Origin: Endozoicomonas sp. SESOKO1
Lineage (GTDB): Bacteria; Pseudomonadota; Gammaproteobacteria; Pseudomonadales; Endozoicomonadaceae
Direction: 5' to 3'
Assembly (NCBI RefSeq): GCF_024606265.1
Contig: NZ_JAHHPP010000005.1
Coordinates: forward strand, 27,820 to 91,819
Length of the DNA: 64,000 nt
Shown: in pieces, positions 47,782 through 56,159 of the stretch
Position numbering within the stretch: the first letter of the stretch is position 1
Layout: every line of letters starts with the position of its first letter
Translations under genes and position numbers: made by a program
The notes under the pieces: generated by a model
Told to the model about the DNA's origin: nothing
Database searches by the model: none
The model's input: the letters and a program-made list of their open reading frames with translations, nothing else

Positions 47782-48561
47782 TTAAAAAGTCGGCATACTG
47801 GAACGCAGTAAAAGCAGGTTATTAACCGTAATGTAACCGGCCATGTCAGTACTCCAGGACACATAGGGGTAACAGGGATCATCAGCCTCGTATTTAAGCA
47901 GAGAAGCAAAATGGGGGCCTAAAGAAGGGAGCATTCCATCTTCATAAGCCCGCATATCGACTGACACTACAAGGGGGTCCGCCTTGTGCCTGGCAACGCT
48001 GTTTTCATTTTTGTCATCCGCTAACAGAGATAGCAAAGGTTCCAGTGCATGGTGTAAATGTTGCCGCATCAGGCTAATGCGCATTGATTGGAAATCGTAT
48101 TTTCCATACAAAGCCAGGATAGCCCCTTTCCGTGCCATATCTGACTGGGCATCATGAACACCCTCTTCTCTTATAACCGGAAGTGAAATATTTGCACTCG
48201 TGGCCGCTCTGGAAGCTGGAGCAGTCAACAGACGTCTTTCCCTGCAGGGATCTTCAGCGGAGGCGACAGAACGGGCGACTATTGTCTGGTCACTGGGGGT
48301 TATCGACTTCGGGCAAACAACGTCGTCACAGTCAGGCATTACCGATAACACACCTGAACTTGTCCCTGGTGAACAAATGATCATATGGCCTGAAAAAGAC
48401 TTGCCCACATCCGTCCTGGTTACTGAAGATACCTGTTTATCAATGGCACTGACATTGGCGGACGGGCACGACTGCGGCGCTGAGGCGAGCGAAAGCGTAG
48501 ATGAAGCAGGTGTATTTGTTGGCACTCTTACTCCCATGGACTTCTTTTGTCGATTTATCAT
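47782..48561 (-). CDS. Hypothetical protein
   Basis: The frame is open from 48642, but its first codons lie in the terminator of the fadL gene, so a start at 48561 or 48537 (after AGAAG) is more likely, giving about 252-260 residues. The N-terminal half is Ser/Thr/Val rich and low in structure; the C-terminal half has ALYGKYDFQSMRISLMRQHLHH and CYPYVSWSTDMAG. I recognise no family. It may be a lineage-specific secreted protein, but nothing shows this. Confidence 0.45.
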   Translation of the reverse strand: MINRQKKSMGVRVPTNTPASSTLSLASAPQSCPSANVSAIDKQVSSVTRTDVGKSFSGHMIICSPGTSSGVLSVMPDCDDVVCPKSITPSDQTIVARSVASAEDPCRERRLLTAPASRAATSANISLPVIREEGVHDAQSDMARKGAILALYGKYDFQSMRISLMRQHLHHALEPLLSLLADDKNENSVARHKADPLVVSVDMRAYEDGMLPSLGPHFASLLKYEADDPCYPYVSWSTDMAGYITVNNLLLLRSSMPTF

Positions 48562-48601
48562 ACCAACAAAGTAGTCAACAAATTCACCATGCACAGAAAA
48601 A

Positions 48602-48626
48602 ATAATGCCCGGCGGTTGCCGGGCTG
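48602..48626 (-). terminator. Intrinsic terminator of fadL
   Basis: GCCCGGC-AACC-GCCGGGC followed by ATTATTTTTT on the minus strand, about 50 bases after the fadL stop. Confidence 0.85.
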
Positions 48627-48673
48627 TTCTTTTTACGTTCACTTTTGCTGATTCAGAAAAGAACCTGTTGGTT

Positions 48674-49999
48674 TCAGAAGCGCCTGGTTACCGATGCGCT
48701 GAATACATGGGCGGTGTTGTCGTATTCGCCTTTCAGCGTCAAGCCGCCATTTGGAGTTCCATCGCTGTTGTAATTCTCTTCGTCGATCTTGACCTTGGAA
48801 CCAAACATATAGCCATAGGCAGCATCAACGGTCCAGTCACTGCCAAATTCATACTTGGCACCAACGGTCAGCCAATTCCGGTCACTGTCTGGTGTTCTTG
48901 CGGTGCGATACTCATCGGGCACTGGTGACTGGTCGAAGGCGTAGCCGGCTTTCAGGGTCAGGTCATCGCTGTACTGGTAACTGGTGCCCAGTGAAAATGC
49001 CCAGACATCTTCCCATTTTTCAGGTACGTAGGTGAGTACATCAGTATCAGATGTATCACGCCCGGATATCGGGCCATTTCCTCCCTGGTTTGACTCAATA
49101 ACCAGGGCATCAAAACGACTCCAGCGGGTCCAGACTGCACCAGCCATAACCGTCCAGCGGTTGTCGATCTGATGTGTGGCGCTCAACTCAAACTGTTCCG
49201 GAAAGGTGATGTCCAGTTTTGCTTTTTCATCCAGTTGTCCGGTATAGGGGGCTTTCACAGTAATCCGCGCGTCACCTTCTAAAGAGTGATCCACTTTTGA
49301 ACGATAGCTAAGACCCAGTGTCGTCTGGTCAATAGGCTGCCAGATTACTCCGATATTCCAGCCATAAGCCCAGCCATCACCCGTCATTTTTGAACTGCCG
49401 AGGGCATCCGGAGTTGGGAGTGACGTTGCAGGAATAAAAACCTCTCTTGTTAACTCGCCTTCACCGTGAGAGGCAAAAACCCCGAGTCCCACCGAAAGGT
49501 CATCAGAAAACTGGTAGGCCACTGTCGGCTGAATATTAACAACCGTAAACTCAGTTTTATCCGCCATATATTTCCCGGCCCATTCATCTCCGTAATCAGA
49601 GCTGGAGCCAAAAGGTGCATAAACCCCCAGACCAAACGATAACTGCTCATCAACCGGCATGGAAAAAAAGCCAAAAGGAATAAACTTGGTTTTCAGAAAA
49701 TCGTCGTTTTTACTGGAGACTGTCCCTGTTGGAGAAAATGGGTCAACACCCGTTCCTTGAAAATTTCCTTCAGGAACCACAACAGCGCCCCCCACAGTCA
49801 CCTGCCGCTCTTTCAGCAGCGCGATACCCGCAGGGTTAGCCGCCATAATGGAGGCATCTTCCGCATTGGAGCCCCGACCCGCATAGGCCGTACCTGCAGC
49901 TGCCGCTGAAGATTCATTCAGGGCAAAACCCGCAGCACCAGCCTGTATGGCCAGTGTCAGTGTCGACAGGGCAAAGAGGGATTGATTGAATTTTTTCAT
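48674..49999 (-). CDS. fadL: FadL/OmpP1-family outer-membrane transporter
   Basis: The 441-residue precursor has a signal peptide (MKKFNQSLFALSTLTLAIQAGA, cut before AGFALNES). The mature N-terminus has the family's NPAG motif (SIMAANPAGIALL), the plug that opens the long-chain fatty acid channel. Alternating strands and a terminal aromatic (SASVTRRF) show a 14-stranded beta-barrel. It should take up hydrophobic compounds; the exact substrate is unknown. Confidence 0.92.
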   Translation of the reverse strand: MKKFNQSLFALSTLTLAIQAGAAGFALNESSAAAAGTAYAGRGSNAEDASIMAANPAGIALLKERQVTVGGAVVVPEGNFQGTGVDPFSPTGTVSSKNDDFLKTKFIPFGFFSMPVDEQLSFGLGVYAPFGSSSDYGDEWAGKYMADKTEFTVVNIQPTVAYQFSDDLSVGLGVFASHGEGELTREVFIPATSLPTPDALGSSKMTGDGWAYGWNIGVIWQPIDQTTLGLSYRSKVDHSLEGDARITVKAPYTGQLDEKAKLDITFPEQFELSATHQIDNRWTVMAGAVWTRWSRFDALVIESNQGGNGPISGRDTSDTDVLTYVPEKWEDVWAFSLGTSYQYSDDLTLKAGYAFDQSPVPDEYRTARTPDSDRNWLTVGAKYEFGSDWTVDAAYGYMFGSKVKIDEENYNSDGTPNGGLTLKGEYDNTAHVFSASVTRRF

Positions 50000-50188
50000 T
50001 AGAACTTCCCTTCAGGCACATCTTGAGGTGCATTTTTATTATTGTGCGAAAACTTCGTGTATTTTCGTGTGCGGATAGTAAAACATTTGTTTCTATTTGA
50101 AAAGCGGTGTTTGCTGAGTGGCTGTTTGAGAACAAGCCGACGCCCTTATTCAGGAAGTCGGCTTAAACCGGCTTAAAAAAAAGAAGAA

Positions 50189-52843
50189 TCAGAGGCTTTT
50201 GGTGACGACTTCATAAACATCAGAGGAAAGACCAGGCGTTGCCTTAATTCTCTCCAGCGCTTTGCGCATACGCTCACGGCAACCCGGCTCAAACTTACGC
50301 CAGCGGGTTAACGGCGTCATCAATCGTGACGCAATCTGCGGGTTCTTCTTATCAAGATCCAGTAACTGGTCAGTAAGGAACTCATACCCCAGCCCATCCA
50401 CACAGTGAAACTGCTTCATGTTGCTGGCAAAGCCGCCCAGAACTGAGCGCAGCTTATTAGGACTGGTGGCGTCAAAGATCTCATGCTGCATCAGCTTCAG
50501 GACATGCTCCAGAGTTCCCAGTGATGGACTGGCGGCCTGTACCGACAGCCACTGGTCCATGACATTGGTGTCATCCCGGTAACGCTCAAGGAAGTCTGTC
50601 AATACTTCTTCAATCAGTTCTTTGTCCTGACAGCCTGCGTTGACGACACTGGCCAGTGCAGCAAAACGATCAGTCATATTAGACGCGCCATGATACTGCT
50701 GCTCCGCCAGCGCCAGCATGCCTTTATCATCCAGACTGGTCAGATAGGAAAGACTGATATTTTTCAGCGTACGCTCAGCAATATCTTCAGCCTCAGGGCG
50801 ATAAGGTTTATCCACACTCAGCGATCGCCACAATGCCTCCAGGGCCGATTTATTGGCTTCTGAAATAGCATGTTTAACCTGCAGCCTGGCCTGATGAATA
50901 AATTGAGGATAAACCTCCACGGCCTGTTCAGCCAGGGACGCTTCCGATGGCAATGACAACATTTCAGCTTTCACGGCCAGATCCAGGGACTCATCACTGA
51001 TAATCGTACCAAACGCCGTGATCAGGCTTTCATCAGGGCTGCACTCCCTGCCCTGTTCCATGGCCGCCACCATTTCATCAATAACACCACTGGCCAGGCG
51101 CTGACTGGCATCCCAGCGATTAAAGTGATCACTGTCGTGTTCCATCAGGAACAGCAGGTCGTCACGGGAGTAGTCATACCTGACCCGCACCGGCGCAGAG
51201 AACCCTCTCAAGATAGAAGGCAGTGGACGCTCTTCTACAGGTTCAAAGGTGAATATCTCTTTTTCCTGTTTTACATCAAGAACCAGATCGGTATCTCCGG
51301 CTTTATTGAGCGGCAGATCATCACCTTCTCCGTCCAGCAGTCCTAGCCGTACCGGAATATGGAACGGCAGCTTGTCCTTCTGCCCCGGCGTCGCGGGACA
51401 GGATTGCTCGATAGTCAGCCGATACTGCTTTTTCTCTTCATCGTAGTCATCGCTGACCGTCAGTACCGGAGTACCGGCCTGGCTGTACCAGCGGCGGAAC
51501 TGGCCAAGGTCCCGGCCGGAAGCATCTTCCATGGCTTTGACAAAATCTTCACAGGTCGCGGCCTGACCATCGTGGCGCTCAAAGTAAAGATCTGACCCTT
51601 TTCGGAAATCCTCTGGCCCGAGAATGCCATGGATCATTCGTACGACTTCCGCCCCTTTTTCATAAACGGTGACGGTGTAGAAATTGGATATCTCAATAAA
51701 CGACTCTGGTCTGACCGGATGCGCCATTGGCCCGGCATCTTCGGCAAACTGCGCGGTTCGGAGAATATTGACATCCTCAATCCGTTTCACGCCACGGGAG
51801 TTCATATCCGCTGAAAATTCCGAATCCCGGAAAACGGTAAACCCTTCTTTCAGGCTCAGCTGAAACCAGTCCCGGCAGGTGACCCGGTTACCGGACCAGT
51901 TGTGGAAATATTCATGGGCAACAATCGCCTCAACCCGCTGGAACCGGGCATCGGTCGCGGTTTCCGGACTGGCCAGCACACAGGCTGAATTAAAGATATT
52001 CAGCCCCTTGTTTTCCATGGCTCCCATGTTGAAATGATCAACGGCAACGATCATGAAAATATCCAGATCGTATTCGCGACCATAGACTTCTTCATCCCAT
52101 TTCATGGATTTCTTCAGAGAGACCATGGCATGGTCACACTGGTCAATATTGTGCGCTTCGGTAAACAACCTCAGGGTCACTTCGCGGCCACTCATGGTGG
52201 TAAAGTGATCTTCCACATACTGCAAATCACCGGCAACCAGGGCAAAGAGATAGCTCGGCTTTTTGAAGGGGTCTTCCCAGGTCACATAGTGCCTGCCACC
52301 GTCCAGCTCGCCACGGTCAATATCATTACCATTGGAGAGGAGCACCGGATAAGCCGCCTTGTCGGCGGTAATTCTGGTGATGAAACGGGACATCACATCG
52401 GGACGGTCCAGATACCAGGTAATCTTGCGAAAGCCTTCTGCCTCACACTGGGTACAGAACATACCATTGGATTTATAGAGACCTTCCAGCGAGGTGTTTT
52501 CCTGTGGCTTGATACGGCAGACGGTTTTTAAGATGAACGCCTCTGCGGGTGATACAATTTTGAGAAAGCCTTCTTCTACTGTGAAGTCTGAAAACGGTTT
52601 GTCGTCAATCTCCAGAGAAACCAGTTCAAGGTCATCCCCCACCAGAACCAGGTCTGGAAAACGGCCTTCCTGATTTTTATCCGATTTTTTTTCAAGATTA
52701 CGATGAATATTCAGCGCTGAGGTAACCAGCGTATGGTCTTCAAATAGGTCAAAGGTCAGGTTGGTCTGATCAATCCAGTAGTCAGGTGCCTGATAATCTT
52801 TCAGGAAAATCGCTTTTGGTTGCAAGTCTTTCATCTTGTTCAT
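50189..52843 (-). CDS. pepN: Aminopeptidase N
   Basis: The 884-residue M1 zinc metallopeptidase removes N-terminal residues from peptides in the cytoplasm. It has the substrate-anchoring GAMENKG and zinc site HEYFHNWSGNRV with a downstream Glu (SLKEGFTVFRDSEF). The length matches the gammaproteobacterial enzyme, and the C-terminal helical domain is complete. Confidence 0.96.
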   Translation of the reverse strand: MNKMKDLQPKAIFLKDYQAPDYWIDQTNLTFDLFEDHTLVTSALNIHRNLEKKSDKNQEGRFPDLVLVGDDLELVSLEIDDKPFSDFTVEEGFLKIVSPAEAFILKTVCRIKPQENTSLEGLYKSNGMFCTQCEAEGFRKITWYLDRPDVMSRFITRITADKAAYPVLLSNGNDIDRGELDGGRHYVTWEDPFKKPSYLFALVAGDLQYVEDHFTTMSGREVTLRLFTEAHNIDQCDHAMVSLKKSMKWDEEVYGREYDLDIFMIVAVDHFNMGAMENKGLNIFNSACVLASPETATDARFQRVEAIVAHEYFHNWSGNRVTCRDWFQLSLKEGFTVFRDSEFSADMNSRGVKRIEDVNILRTAQFAEDAGPMAHPVRPESFIEISNFYTVTVYEKGAEVVRMIHGILGPEDFRKGSDLYFERHDGQAATCEDFVKAMEDASGRDLGQFRRWYSQAGTPVLTVSDDYDEEKKQYRLTIEQSCPATPGQKDKLPFHIPVRLGLLDGEGDDLPLNKAGDTDLVLDVKQEKEIFTFEPVEERPLPSILRGFSAPVRVRYDYSRDDLLFLMEHDSDHFNRWDASQRLASGVIDEMVAAMEQGRECSPDESLITAFGTIISDESLDLAVKAEMLSLPSEASLAEQAVEVYPQFIHQARLQVKHAISEANKSALEALWRSLSVDKPYRPEAEDIAERTLKNISLSYLTSLDDKGMLALAEQQYHGASNMTDRFAALASVVNAGCQDKELIEEVLTDFLERYRDDTNVMDQWLSVQAASPSLGTLEHVLKLMQHEIFDATSPNKLRSVLGGFASNMKQFHCVDGLGYEFLTDQLLDLDKKNPQIASRLMTPLTRWRKFEPGCRERMRKALERIKATPGLSSDVYEVVTKSL

Positions 52844-52923
52844 CCCGTTATTTTTTTACCAACAAAAGTGTCTTTCAAACATTGTTACATGCAGTGTCTC
52901 ACCGGGAGGGTCAGGCCCTGTGA

Positions 52924-53850
52924 TTAATTGACAGCCACGCTTACCTGATAGGCGGTATGTTTACGAATATTGACGACACCATTATCCAGAATCAGGTACT
53001 GCCCCTTAATCCCCAGTAGCGTGCCTTCTATCAACGGTTCCTTGTCGAAGGATCGGGACGTTACCTTAGCAGGATATTCAATGACGGGATAATCAATATT
53101 CAGTACGGCAGACGGGGCAGTATCTGCCGACGTTACACCCGCCAGGGGTTGTATTGCCTGAATGCCAAATTGCTCCTGCAATGCAGTGACCCGGCTACCA
53201 TTCATTTCCAGCAACTCCCGGGCGGTGTCATGCAGGTCCAGGGGGGCAGCGGGCCCCTTCAGCATAGCTCGCCAGTTGGTCCGGTCATTGATAAATTCCT
53301 TGAAAATAACTTCCAGCAGCCCCGATTGCTGACGGGTAGCCACACGAATAAACGGCATGGCCTGAGTAGCGCCCTGGTCAATCCAGCGGGTTGGGACCTG
53401 GGTTGCCCGGGTAATGCCCACTTTCAGGCCGGAGGAGTTGGCCAGATAGACGACATGATCTGTCATACAGAACTTTTCTCCCCAGGACGGGTCACGGCAG
53501 GTGCCCTGGTCATAATGGCATTTTTCCGGACTTATGATACAGCTGTCACACTGGGGCAGCTTTTTAAAACAGGGGTAGCAGAAACCCTGGTTAAAACTCT
53601 TTTTGGTTTTCCGGCCACAGTGGCAGCAATGAATTTCTCCCTGATACTGCATGGACAATTGACGTCCAAGCAGGTCATTCAATGGCAGTAATTGATCGCC
53701 AACGGGCAGTTGGTAGGTAACCTGGCTCTTGCTGCTTTCAGTCCCGGCCAGAAGGGCTGAATGCATTTTACTGAGCGATCCGGTGATGGTACTTTCGGAC
53801 ACAGTCGTACTCTTGTGTAAGGTAAGAACCGCCCTGTTATCAACCAACAA
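52924..53850 (-). CDS. DUF2797 family protein
   Basis: The 308-residue protein has a Cys-rich central part (CHCGRKTKKS, CYPCFKKLPQC, then CIISPEKCHYDQGTC), likely binding zinc, followed by HVVYLANSSGLKVGITR with a GIY-YIG-like look. It matches the DUF2797 family of unknown role. A start at the internal Met (MHSALLAG, 53766) would give about 280 residues, closer to the family's length. It is downstream of, and probably co-transcribed with, the YeaC-like gene. Confidence 0.82.
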   Translation of the reverse strand: MLVDNRAVLTLHKSTTVSESTITGSLSKMHSALLAGTESSKSQVTYQLPVGDQLLPLNDLLGRQLSMQYQGEIHCCHCGRKTKKSFNQGFCYPCFKKLPQCDSCIISPEKCHYDQGTCRDPSWGEKFCMTDHVVYLANSSGLKVGITRATQVPTRWIDQGATQAMPFIRVATRQQSGLLEVIFKEFINDRTNWRAMLKGPAAPLDLHDTARELLEMNGSRVTALQEQFGIQAIQPLAGVTSADTAPSAVLNIDYPVIEYPAKVTSRSFDKEPLIEGTLLGIKGQYLILDNGVVNIRKHTAYQVSVAVN

Positions 53851-53877
53851 AGCGACATCAAAATGAATAGAGAATGT

Positions 53878-54162
53878 TCAGTTCCTGAAACGCAGGATGG
53901 TTGTCTCCTCAGCAGGGCTATTCTCAGAAGAGCCACCCTCATCTGAAAGTGAGCCGGATGATTTACATTTGGCTGGCATAAAACCTACACGCTCTGATGC
54001 TGGCAGGTTTTTGTGTTCATAAACGATCACCGCCTGCAGGCTGGCATCCCGCTCCTGTTCTGTCATGGACCGTCCATCAGGCCACTTACCCAGTTCAAGA
54101 GCCTGCTTTAACGCCTGATGGATAGCAGGGGTCATCTGCTCCAGAAAAGCATCTAACTGCAT
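53878..54162 (-). CDS. YeaC-like DUF1315 family protein
   Basis: The 94-residue protein has the DUF1315 core: LEQMTPAIHQALKQALELGKWPDGRSMTEQE, then LQAVIVYEHKNLP and ERVGFM. Function unknown. The Ser/Glu-rich tail after residue 65 is variable. It lies between glpG and the DUF2797 gene in one orientation with short gaps. Confidence 0.82.
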   Translation of the reverse strand: MQLDAFLEQMTPAIHQALKQALELGKWPDGRSMTEQERDASLQAVIVYEHKNLPASERVGFMPAKCKSSGSLSDEGGSSENSPAEETTILRFRN

Positions 54163-54177
54163 GGTATCGAATCCTTT

Positions 54178-55044
54178 TCAATCCTTTTCTTTAAACAGCA
54201 AACCGGCGATGGCCCCCAGCAGACAACCTGCCACAAGCCCCCCGGTATGTGCTGCATTGGCCATATTACCAAAACCGATACTGCCAAGAATGCCGGTATA
54301 GCCAACCACCAGCCAGGTCAGCATAAAGCCGTAGTAAACAGGCGGGAGTCCAAACTGCCAGTTGCGGTCAACCTTTTCCCGGGTCATACAATACCCCATC
54401 AGGCCGTAGACAACACCGGAAAAGCCACCAAAAATAGTATCATCCCCACCCCAGAAATACTGGGCAAAATTGGAAATCACTGCAGTAAACACGATGATGG
54501 CCAGTAGATGAAGACCGCCCTGGCGACCCTCCAGCCGACTGCCAAAAATATAAAGCGCCAGCATGTTGAACGCCAGATGCGTCAGGCCAAAGTGAAGAAA
54601 GACCGGGCTGATCAAACGCCAGTATTGCCCCTGGTCCAGCCCCATGCCCAAACTGCCAAAGTAGAGATAACCATTGGCCACCTCGAAAGGAATGAAAGAG
54701 AACCAGGCGATTGCCTGCCAGTTGGCACCGGCACGGGTGATCAGCGCTACCACCAGACAGGCCACCATAAACAGCAGGGTGACCGGCATGCCCTGCCAGG
54801 GAATGCGCTTCAGAAAACTCCCCGCATTCATGCCTCTTACGGGAGGAGCTGCCTGCAATTGCAAATCACCGGACTGCCATTGCTGGTAAAGGCTGGTGAC
54901 AATACGGGACTTTTCCTCATTCTCAGTCCAGACCACCTGTTTACCTGACTCTTCTGTGACCTTGTGGGGAATACCACGGGCATACAAAAAGAAGGAAAGG
55001 TCGCTCAGGTCAATGTCGGTGGGGAGTTCCAATGCCCTATGCAT
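54178..55044 (-). CDS. glpG: Rhomboid intramembrane serine protease GlpG
   Basis: The 288-residue protein cleaves membrane proteins within the bilayer. The catalytic dyad is S209 (GGFSGVVYG) and H266 (NAAHTGG), with HFGLTHLAFN (His151, His156, Asn160) lining the oxyanion pocket. The N-terminal 70 residues are the cytosolic NRho domain. Six membrane helices follow. It is close to nadK (26 bases), in the same direction. Confidence 0.93.
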   Translation of the reverse strand: MHRALELPTDIDLSDLSFFLYARGIPHKVTEESGKQVVWTENEEKSRIVTSLYQQWQSGDLQLQAAPPVRGMNAGSFLKRIPWQGMPVTLLFMVACLVVALITRAGANWQAIAWFSFIPFEVANGYLYFGSLGMGLDQGQYWRLISPVFLHFGLTHLAFNMLALYIFGSRLEGRQGGLHLLAIIVFTAVISNFAQYFWGGDDTIFGGFSGVVYGLMGYCMTREKVDRNWQFGLPPVYYGFMLTWLVVGYTGILGSIGFGNMANAAHTGGLVAGCLLGAIAGLLFKEKD

Positions 55045-55070
55045 AACGTGAAAAACAGTCCTTTTGAAAA

Positions 55071-55955
55071 TTAACAGCGTTCTTCCTGGTAGTTCCAGCG
55101 CAACTTGGAACGACAGGACTCATAAAAATTATGGTTCAGGGGGTGTAATAGTTTTAAACGCTGAGACTTCTTATGAATGGTGATTTCATCCCCCGGTGCC
55201 GAGGTGATATGAATCTGCCCATCACAGCTGATCTGCGGGTAGATGGTGTTCTCCTGGCGAATCACCAGTTTCAGCTCGCTATCCCCATCCACCACCAGGG
55301 GACGGTTGGTTAACATATGGGGATACATGGGCACCAGAACGATGGCATCCAGCCTGGGGTGCATGATGGGACCACCGCCGGACAGCGCGTAAGCGGTTGA
55401 ACCGGTGGGCGTGGCAATAATCAATCCGTCCGCCCGCTGCTTGTAGACGAACTGCCCATCGATATAAAGCTCGAATTCAATAATCCGGGTCGACTTGCCG
55501 GGATGCAGCACCACATCATTCAACGCATCTCCCTGGCCAATAACCTTACCCTGGCGGCGGACACGGGCTTCGAGAAGAAAACGGCTCTCGGCCAGGTAAC
55601 GTCCCTCAAGCACTTCCGTCAGCTGGTTATCCAGTTCATCCGGGGAGATATCGGTCAGAAACCCCAGGCGCCCGCGGTTAATACCGATCACCGGAATATC
55701 ATAAAGCGCCAGGGTTCGGGCAGCGCCCAGCATGCTCCCATCACCGCCCACGACGATCACCAGATCACATTGCTGACCCATTTGTTCACGACTGATTATG
55801 GTAAAGGAGTGACCCGGCAACAGAGTGTCCAGCTGTTCATCGAGAACGACGGTCACCCCCCGCTCCTGCAGAAAATCGGTCAGATGCCTTAGAGTATCCT
55901 CCACCTGAATACGCCCCTGGCGGCCGGTTACCCCGACAGTTTTGAAGTGTTCCAT
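55071..55955 (-). CDS. nadK: NAD kinase
   Basis: The 294-residue enzyme makes NADP from NAD. GGDGSMLGAAR around residue 72 is the phosphate-binding motif and TPTGSTAYALSGGGP near 180 is the conserved Gly-rich NAD site. The length is normal. Its 5' end and upstream region are duplicated at 58737-58836. Confidence 0.96.
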   Translation of the reverse strand: MEHFKTVGVTGRQGRIQVEDTLRHLTDFLQERGVTVVLDEQLDTLLPGHSFTIISREQMGQQCDLVIVVGGDGSMLGAARTLALYDIPVIGINRGRLGFLTDISPDELDNQLTEVLEGRYLAESRFLLEARVRRQGKVIGQGDALNDVVLHPGKSTRIIEFELYIDGQFVYKQRADGLIIATPTGSTAYALSGGGPIMHPRLDAIVLVPMYPHMLTNRPLVVDGDSELKLVIRQENTIYPQISCDGQIHITSAPGDEITIHKKSQRLKLLHPLNHNFYESCRSKLRWNYQEERC

Positions 55956-56040
55956 AAACCCAGTGATGTCGCCTTAGAATGTGAGGTAGTATACGTTAGT
56001 CATGAACAGATTTTTACATCAAAGCATACATCATACTCTT
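55941..56040. repeat. 100-bp direct repeat, copy 1 (nadK start / DUF1853 5' remnant)
   Basis: This 100-bp block is about 92 percent identical to 58737-58836, with no gaps. It contains the nadK start on one side and a truncated copy of the DUF1853 gene start (ATG at 56002, MNRFLHQSIHHTL then TAA at 56041) on the other. Confidence 0.88.
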
Positions 56041-56094
56041 TAACAGGTTCTACTACAGGCTCTACAACAGGCTCTAAATCAGATAGCAGAGTAG

Positions 56095-56157
56095 ACATCC
56101 ACCCAAAGAAGGCCCGGGATAATATAATTTGATGCAATCAGAATCCGGGACAAGGTC
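56095..56157. repeat. Fragment duplicated from the EspL-like gene
   Basis: These 63 bases (ACATCCACCCAAAGAAGG ... GAATCCGGGACAAGGT) closely match 57678-57740 inside the EspL-like gene. They look like the leftover of a second, lost paralogue. Confidence 0.75.
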
Positions 56158-56159
56158 GT